Source: Pseudomonas sp. 8O (lineage in GTDB: Bacteria; Pseudomonadota; Gammaproteobacteria; Pseudomonadales; Pseudomonadaceae). Taken from it: 64,000 nucleotides of DNA. The first letter of the stretch is position 1. The number at the start of each line of letters is the position of its first letter. The notes below the pieces were generated by a model that had not been told where the DNA came from, did no database searches, and saw only the letters and a list, made by a program, of their open reading frames with translations. Made by a program: the position numbers and the translations under genes. Positions 61,616 to 64,000 of this stretch are shown here, in pieces. The stretch covers positions 124,001-188,000 of the forward strand of contig NZ_LR733267.1 of assembly GCF_902506495.1 (NCBI RefSeq). Direction: 5' to 3'.

Positions 61616-62454
61616 GTGCCATACCTGCTCAGCGGTTGTGCGGCCTGCTGCAGGCTGCGGATATGCGCCAGCTCGGCATACAGCTCGGCCAGTGGCGGGA
61701 AGTTGAAGTCACGCTCCAGCAGCGTCGGGCGTACGCCATGCTGCGCATAAGCGCTGCTGAGCAGCGTCCACACCGGATCGATCACCGGCGCACCGTGGGT
61801 GTCGATCTTCAGGTCTGCCGCCTGGTCGTAATGACCGGCGACGTGCAGATAGGCGATGCGCTCGCTGGGCATCGCGGCGATGTAGGCATCGGCATCGAAG
61901 CCGAAATTCAGGCTGTTGACGTAGACGTTGTTGACGTCCAGCAACAGCTGGCAGTCGGCACGTTCCAGCACCGCGCGGACGAAGCCTGCCTCGTCCAGCT
62001 CGCCGGGCAGGCGAGCGTAGGCCGAGACATTCTCGATGATCAGCGGCCGCTCCAGCACGTCCTGAACGATGCGCACGCGCTCGGCGATACGCAGTACCGA
62101 TTCTTCGGAAAACGGCAGCGGCATCAGGTCATACAGCTGCCCATCGTCGGCACAGGCCGACAGATGCTCGCTGTAGGCCAGCACGCCATGCGCGTCGAGA
62201 AAACCCTTGATGGCGTGCAGCAGTTCCAGGTTCAGCGGCGCGAAGCCGCCGAGGTTGAGGGACAGACCATGGCACAACAGCGGCCGGCGCTCGCTCAGGG
62301 CACGCAGTTGCTTGCCCAGGCGGCCACCGACACCGATCCAGTTCTCCGGCGCCACTTCGAGAAAGTCGGCGCCGCTGGCGTCATCACCGGTCAGCTCGGC
62401 GAGCAACCCGCGACGCAGGCCAAGACCGGCGCCGGTGAGGTTTGCGAGTTGCAT
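61612..62454 (-). CDS. HvfB/BufB-type MNIO (DUF692) RiPP maturase
   Basis: The 280-residue protein belongs to the multinuclear non-haem iron-dependent oxidative enzymes (DUF692, TIM barrel). Conserved iron-binding positions are visible in order: FLEVAPENW, CHGLSLNLGG, YSEHLSAC, IENVSAY, LLDVNNVYVNS, LHVAGH, DTHGAPV, LLERDFN. In the HvfB and MbnB relatives such enzymes convert peptide cysteines into oxazolone/thioamide or thiooxazole groups that bind copper. The start 62454 (MQLANLTGAGLG) follows GGAGG by 7 bases. It is 21 bases after the precursor gene. Confidence 0.94.
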   Translation of the reverse strand: MQLANLTGAGLGLRRGLLAELTGDDASGADFLEVAPENWIGVGGRLGKQLRALSERRPLLCHGLSLNLGGFAPLNLELLHAIKGFLDAHGVLAYSEHLSACADDGQLYDLMPLPFSEESVLRIAERVRIVQDVLERPLIIENVSAYARLPGELDEAGFVRAVLERADCQLLLDVNNVYVNSLNFGFDADAYIAAMPSERIAYLHVAGHYDQAADLKIDTHGAPVIDPVWTLLSSAYAQHGVRPTLLERDFNFPPLAELYAELAHIRSLQQAAQPLSRYGT

Positions 62455-62475
62455 GATCCGTCCTCCCATTTGCCC

Positions 62476-62769
62476 TTACTCGCTTTTCTCGCCGCCGCAT
62501 TTGCCTTCGCCGCACTTACCCTCGGCGTCGGCTTTCATCTCGCCACCACACTTGCCCTCGCCGCACTTGCCCTCTGCGTCGCCTTTCATCTCACCGCCGC
62601 ATTTGCCTTCGCCACAGGCGCCTTCCTGTGCTTTCTCGGCAGCAACCAGGCTGTAGCCGCTGGTCAGCTCCTGAGCGGCGAACGGATTGCTCGCGGCATG
62701 GGCGGTGAACGCCATGGAAGTCAGCAGCGCAGCGCCCAGGGTGGCAGTCAGGGTATTGAGTTGTTTCAT
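62476..62769 (-). CDS. HvfA-like Cys-repeat precursor peptide (RiPP metallophore)
   Basis: The 97-residue protein has a signal peptide (MKQLNTLTATLGAALLTSMA, cleavage near AHA at 24-26), a linker, and a repeat-rich mature region. Six Cys (52, 57, 69, 74, 86, 91) lie in motifs EGACG once and EGKCG five times. EGKCG is the site modified in Haemophilus HvfA by HvfB/HvfC, giving Cu(I)-binding oxazolone/thioamide pairs. Residues 53-69 and 70-86 are an exact-length 17-residue duplication with one change. The gene heads the hvf-type operon behind an ECF-like promoter. Modification and metal are inferred from homology. Confidence 0.92.
   Translation of the reverse strand: MKQLNTLTATLGAALLTSMAFTAHAASNPFAAQELTSGYSLVAAEKAQEGACGEGKCGGEMKGDAEGKCGEGKCGGEMKADAEGKCGEGKCGGEKSE
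62485..62613 (-). repeat. Tandem 51-bp repeats within the precursor gene
   Basis: Two full units (62563-62613 and 62512-62562) encode 17 residues each, GEGKCGGEMKGDAEGKC and GEGKCGGEMKADAEGKC, and a partial third (62485-62511) encodes GEGKCGGEK. Each full unit adds two Cys, so copy number sets metal-binding capacity. The DNA units differ at several third positions, so the duplication is not recent. Confidence 0.85.
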
Positions 62770-62823
62770 GGCATCTCTCCATCGGTTTCGAATGCGGGGC
62801 CGGATTGGCCCTCTCGCAGCAAT

Positions 62824-62850
62824 GGACGAGGCAGGAATGCGGGCGTTACA
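62824..62850 (-). promoter_or_regulatory. Candidate ECF-type promoter of the peptide operon
   Basis: On the minus strand TGTAAC (62845-62850) is followed after 16 bases by CGTCC (62824-62828). TGTAAC/CGTC with 16-17 bases between is the usual ECF sigma layout. The -10 lies 55 bases upstream of the precursor start, with a short leader that includes a GGAGAG-like ribosome site. Confidence 0.5.
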
Positions 62851-62960
62851 GCGAGGCTGGAATTTTTCGTAGCCCGGATGAAATCCGGGTGCTTTGCCCG
62901 CTACCAGTCGCGGCTACGCCTGCATGGATGCAGGAGGTAGAGCGAAGCAGGATGCCAGAG

Positions 62961-63026
62961 CCGAAAGCCCCTCCCACAGGCACAGAAGCCTCCACCGCAC
63001 CGTGGGAGGCGCTTCAGCGGCGATGT
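62961..63026. repeat. REP-type palindrome, family C (copy 2)
   Basis: gaaagcccctcccacag pairs with the inverted gtgggaggcgcttcagcgg; same family as 44948-45014. Confidence 0.75.
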
Positions 63027-63058
63027 TTTGAGGAAGAGCACATGCGAGAAGGAAAAAG

Positions 63059-63085
63059 AAAACCCGGATCTCTCCGGTTTTTTTT
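63059..63085 (-). terminator. Terminator of the sigma/anti-sigma operon
   Basis: aaaacccgga and tccggtttt stem (one bulged C) around TCTC. The A-rich left flank gives a U-rich tail on the minus strand. It touches the anti-sigma stop codon. Confidence 0.65.
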
Positions 63086-63318
63086 CAATCATTGTGACGG
63101 CGCGCCTGCGCCAGGCGCTCGGCCAGGGCGTCGAGTTCGGGTAACTCCTCATCCGGCATCTGTCGGATCACCGCCTGGGTCAGCTTCATCTGCCGGAGGA
63201 AACGCCGGCAGTTGCCGCACATGGCCAAGTGGGCGCGCACGGCCAGGCGCTGGCGTAGCGTCATTTGGCCGTCGAGATAATCGCTGGAATGAGCGACCAA
63301 TTCCTTGCAGGTCAGCAT
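63085..63318 (-). CDS. Zinc-finger anti-sigma factor (zf-HC2)
   Basis: The 77-residue protein has the ZAS motif: Cys4 early in MLTCKELV and HLAMCGNC (H-x3-C-x2-C, residues 30-37), the zinc-binding site of anti-sigma factors. There is no transmembrane segment, so it is a soluble ZAS protein, possibly sensing metal or thiol stress directly through its zinc site. It overlaps the sigma gene by 7 bases. Confidence 0.92.
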   Translation of the reverse strand: MLTCKELVAHSSDYLDGQMTLRQRLAVRAHLAMCGNCRRFLRQMKLTQAVIRQMPDEELPELDALAERLAQARRHND

Positions 63319-63914
63319 TGGCCTGTCTCCTCGAAATGTTCCAGGGTGGCGAAGACTTTCAGGCGTGCTCGGTGCAGCAGCACACGGGCATTGGAGAGCG
63401 AGATGTCGAGAAGATTACAGATCGCCTCCAGTTCCAGGCCCTGTCGCTCGCGCAGCACCAATACGCTGGCCTGCAACTCCGACAGGCTGGCCAATGTGTG
63501 CTCCAGGCACTCGCGCAATTCGTCCTCGGTGAGCAGGGCTTCGGGGCTGTCCTGGTGCCAGGCATGCGGCGCCAGCAGCCAGTGACCGTCATCGGAGAAG
63601 CGCTCGTCACCCACCGTGCCGTGCGGCGCGGCCAAGTCATCGAGCAGCACCTCGCGACGGTTGTGCTTGAGACGAGTCTTGGCGGTATTGGCGGTGATGG
63701 TCAGCAGCCAGGTCTTGAGGCTGGAGCGCCCCTGAAAGCCGCTGAGGCTGCGCACCACGGCGAGCCAGGCATCCTGCACCACCTCATCGGCGTTGCGGCT
63801 GCCGACGATGGCATAAGCCACCGCGCGCATCGCCCCCTGATAGCGAGCGACCAGCTCGCGGTAGGCCTTCTGCTCACCGGCGAGCAGACGATCCAACAGA
63901 TCGGTATCGGACAT
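63312..63914 (-). CDS. ECF sigma factor
   Basis: The 200-residue protein contains region 2 (YRELVARYQGAMRAVAYAIVG to VVQDAWLAVVRSLSGFQG, then WLLTITANTAKTRLKHNRR) and region 4 (LQASVLVLRERQGLELEAICNLLDISLSNARVLLHRARL). Its length and the absence of regions 1 and 3 mark it as ECF. Adjacency to the anti-sigma gene and the peptide operon downstream suggests it controls the copper-type peptide system; the inducing signal is not visible. Length is 200 residues. Confidence 0.94.
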   Translation of the reverse strand: MSDTDLLDRLLAGEQKAYRELVARYQGAMRAVAYAIVGSRNADEVVQDAWLAVVRSLSGFQGRSSLKTWLLTITANTAKTRLKHNRREVLLDDLAAPHGTVGDERFSDDGHWLLAPHAWHQDSPEALLTEDELRECLEHTLASLSELQASVLVLRERQGLELEAICNLLDISLSNARVLLHRARLKVFATLEHFEETGQC

Positions 63915-63948
63915 GGAACTCCCGTAGGTAGCACGTATGCACGAGGCC

Positions 63949-63979
63949 GAACGCCCCGTGCACCTCAGGCATTCCTACA
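63949..63979 (-). promoter_or_regulatory. Candidate autoregulated promoter of the sigma gene
   Basis: On the minus strand GGAAT (63971-63975) is followed by 17 bases and CGTTC (63949-63953), about 35 bases before the sigma start. It is only loosely like the precursor promoter (GTAAC / CGTCC), so it may use the same sigma or another. Confidence 0.35.
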
Positions 63980-64000
63980 GAGAGTTCAGCGCTTGCGCAA

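Larger units (their letters stand above)
62770..63084. other. Intergenic region between precursor gene and anti-sigma gene
   Basis: The 315-base region contains, in plus order, the precursor promoter candidate (62824-62850), half of REP family A (62869-62890), the shared tgcatggatgcaggaggtag unit (62921-62952), REP family C (62961-63026) and the anti-sigma terminator (63059-63085). No gene is seen. Confidence 0.6.

Noticed and set aside
62476..62769. Cys-rich repeats as a possible CRISPR-like or low-complexity artefact
   Set aside because: The repeats are in frame within a signal-peptide protein with a meaningful EGKCG motif and there are no spacers; they are coding repeats.

Overview
The window is about 62% GC and reads as the core chromosome of a Pseudomonas, most likely of the mendocina/oleovorans/alcaligenes group. 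Gene order closely follows the P. aeruginosa stretch that runs from rne through lpxK, lol, nqr, mfd, lexA, topA, fadBA and uup (roughly PA2976 to PA3027, from memory). Short palindromic repeats starting gtagcccggatgaaatccgg are scattered between genes, which is typical of this group. No tRNA, rRNA, CRISPR array, phage or insertion sequence was seen.

Layout. 1-12.4 kb: the end of rne, then a minus-strand envelope block (murB, a low-molecular-weight phosphatase gene, kdsB, a Trm112-like gene, lpxK, exbD, exbB, comEC), a DUF2062 membrane protein, lolCDE and a PilZ gene. 12.1-16 kb: a small secreted protein, a GlpQ-like phosphodiesterase, and a magnesium island (mgtE plus mgtC-like) with a long structured leader. 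That leader holds a 30-codon ORF starting MDPDP. 16.4-26.8 kb: sth, nqrM, apbE, nqrFEDCBA and an N-terminally extended GAPDH, all on the minus strand. 26.9-36.5 kb: mfd, csiV, a thioinosine phosphorylase, nagZ, an L,D-transpeptidase, psrA, lexA, sulA and small conserved genes. 36.5-49.8 kb: topA, a DUF1653 gene, fadA/fadB, a periplasmic hypothetical, a universal stress protein, uup and slt. 50-58.8 kb: a MOSC protein, CheV, YegS, pirin, an FGGY kinase, a GlpD-like oxidase and an FAD-binding AGPS-like oxidase, followed by a divergent AraC regulator.

60.3-64 kb holds the most distinctive system: a four-gene operon encoding a secreted peptide with six Cys motifs (one EGACG, five EGKCG), a DUF692/MNIO maturase, a DUF2063 partner and a DoxX protein. 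Directly upstream lie an ECF sigma factor and a zinc-finger anti-sigma factor. This matches the recently described HvfABCD/bufferin type of copper-binding RiPP.

Regulation visible in the DNA includes two LexA boxes over the lexA promoter, overlapping PsrA-type palindromes over the psrA promoter, a possible PsrA site upstream of fadBA, and ECF-type promoter candidates before the peptide operon and the sigma gene. The intergenic spaces also hold several repeat families, including a 266-bp nested inverted repeat that could fold as a three-way junction.
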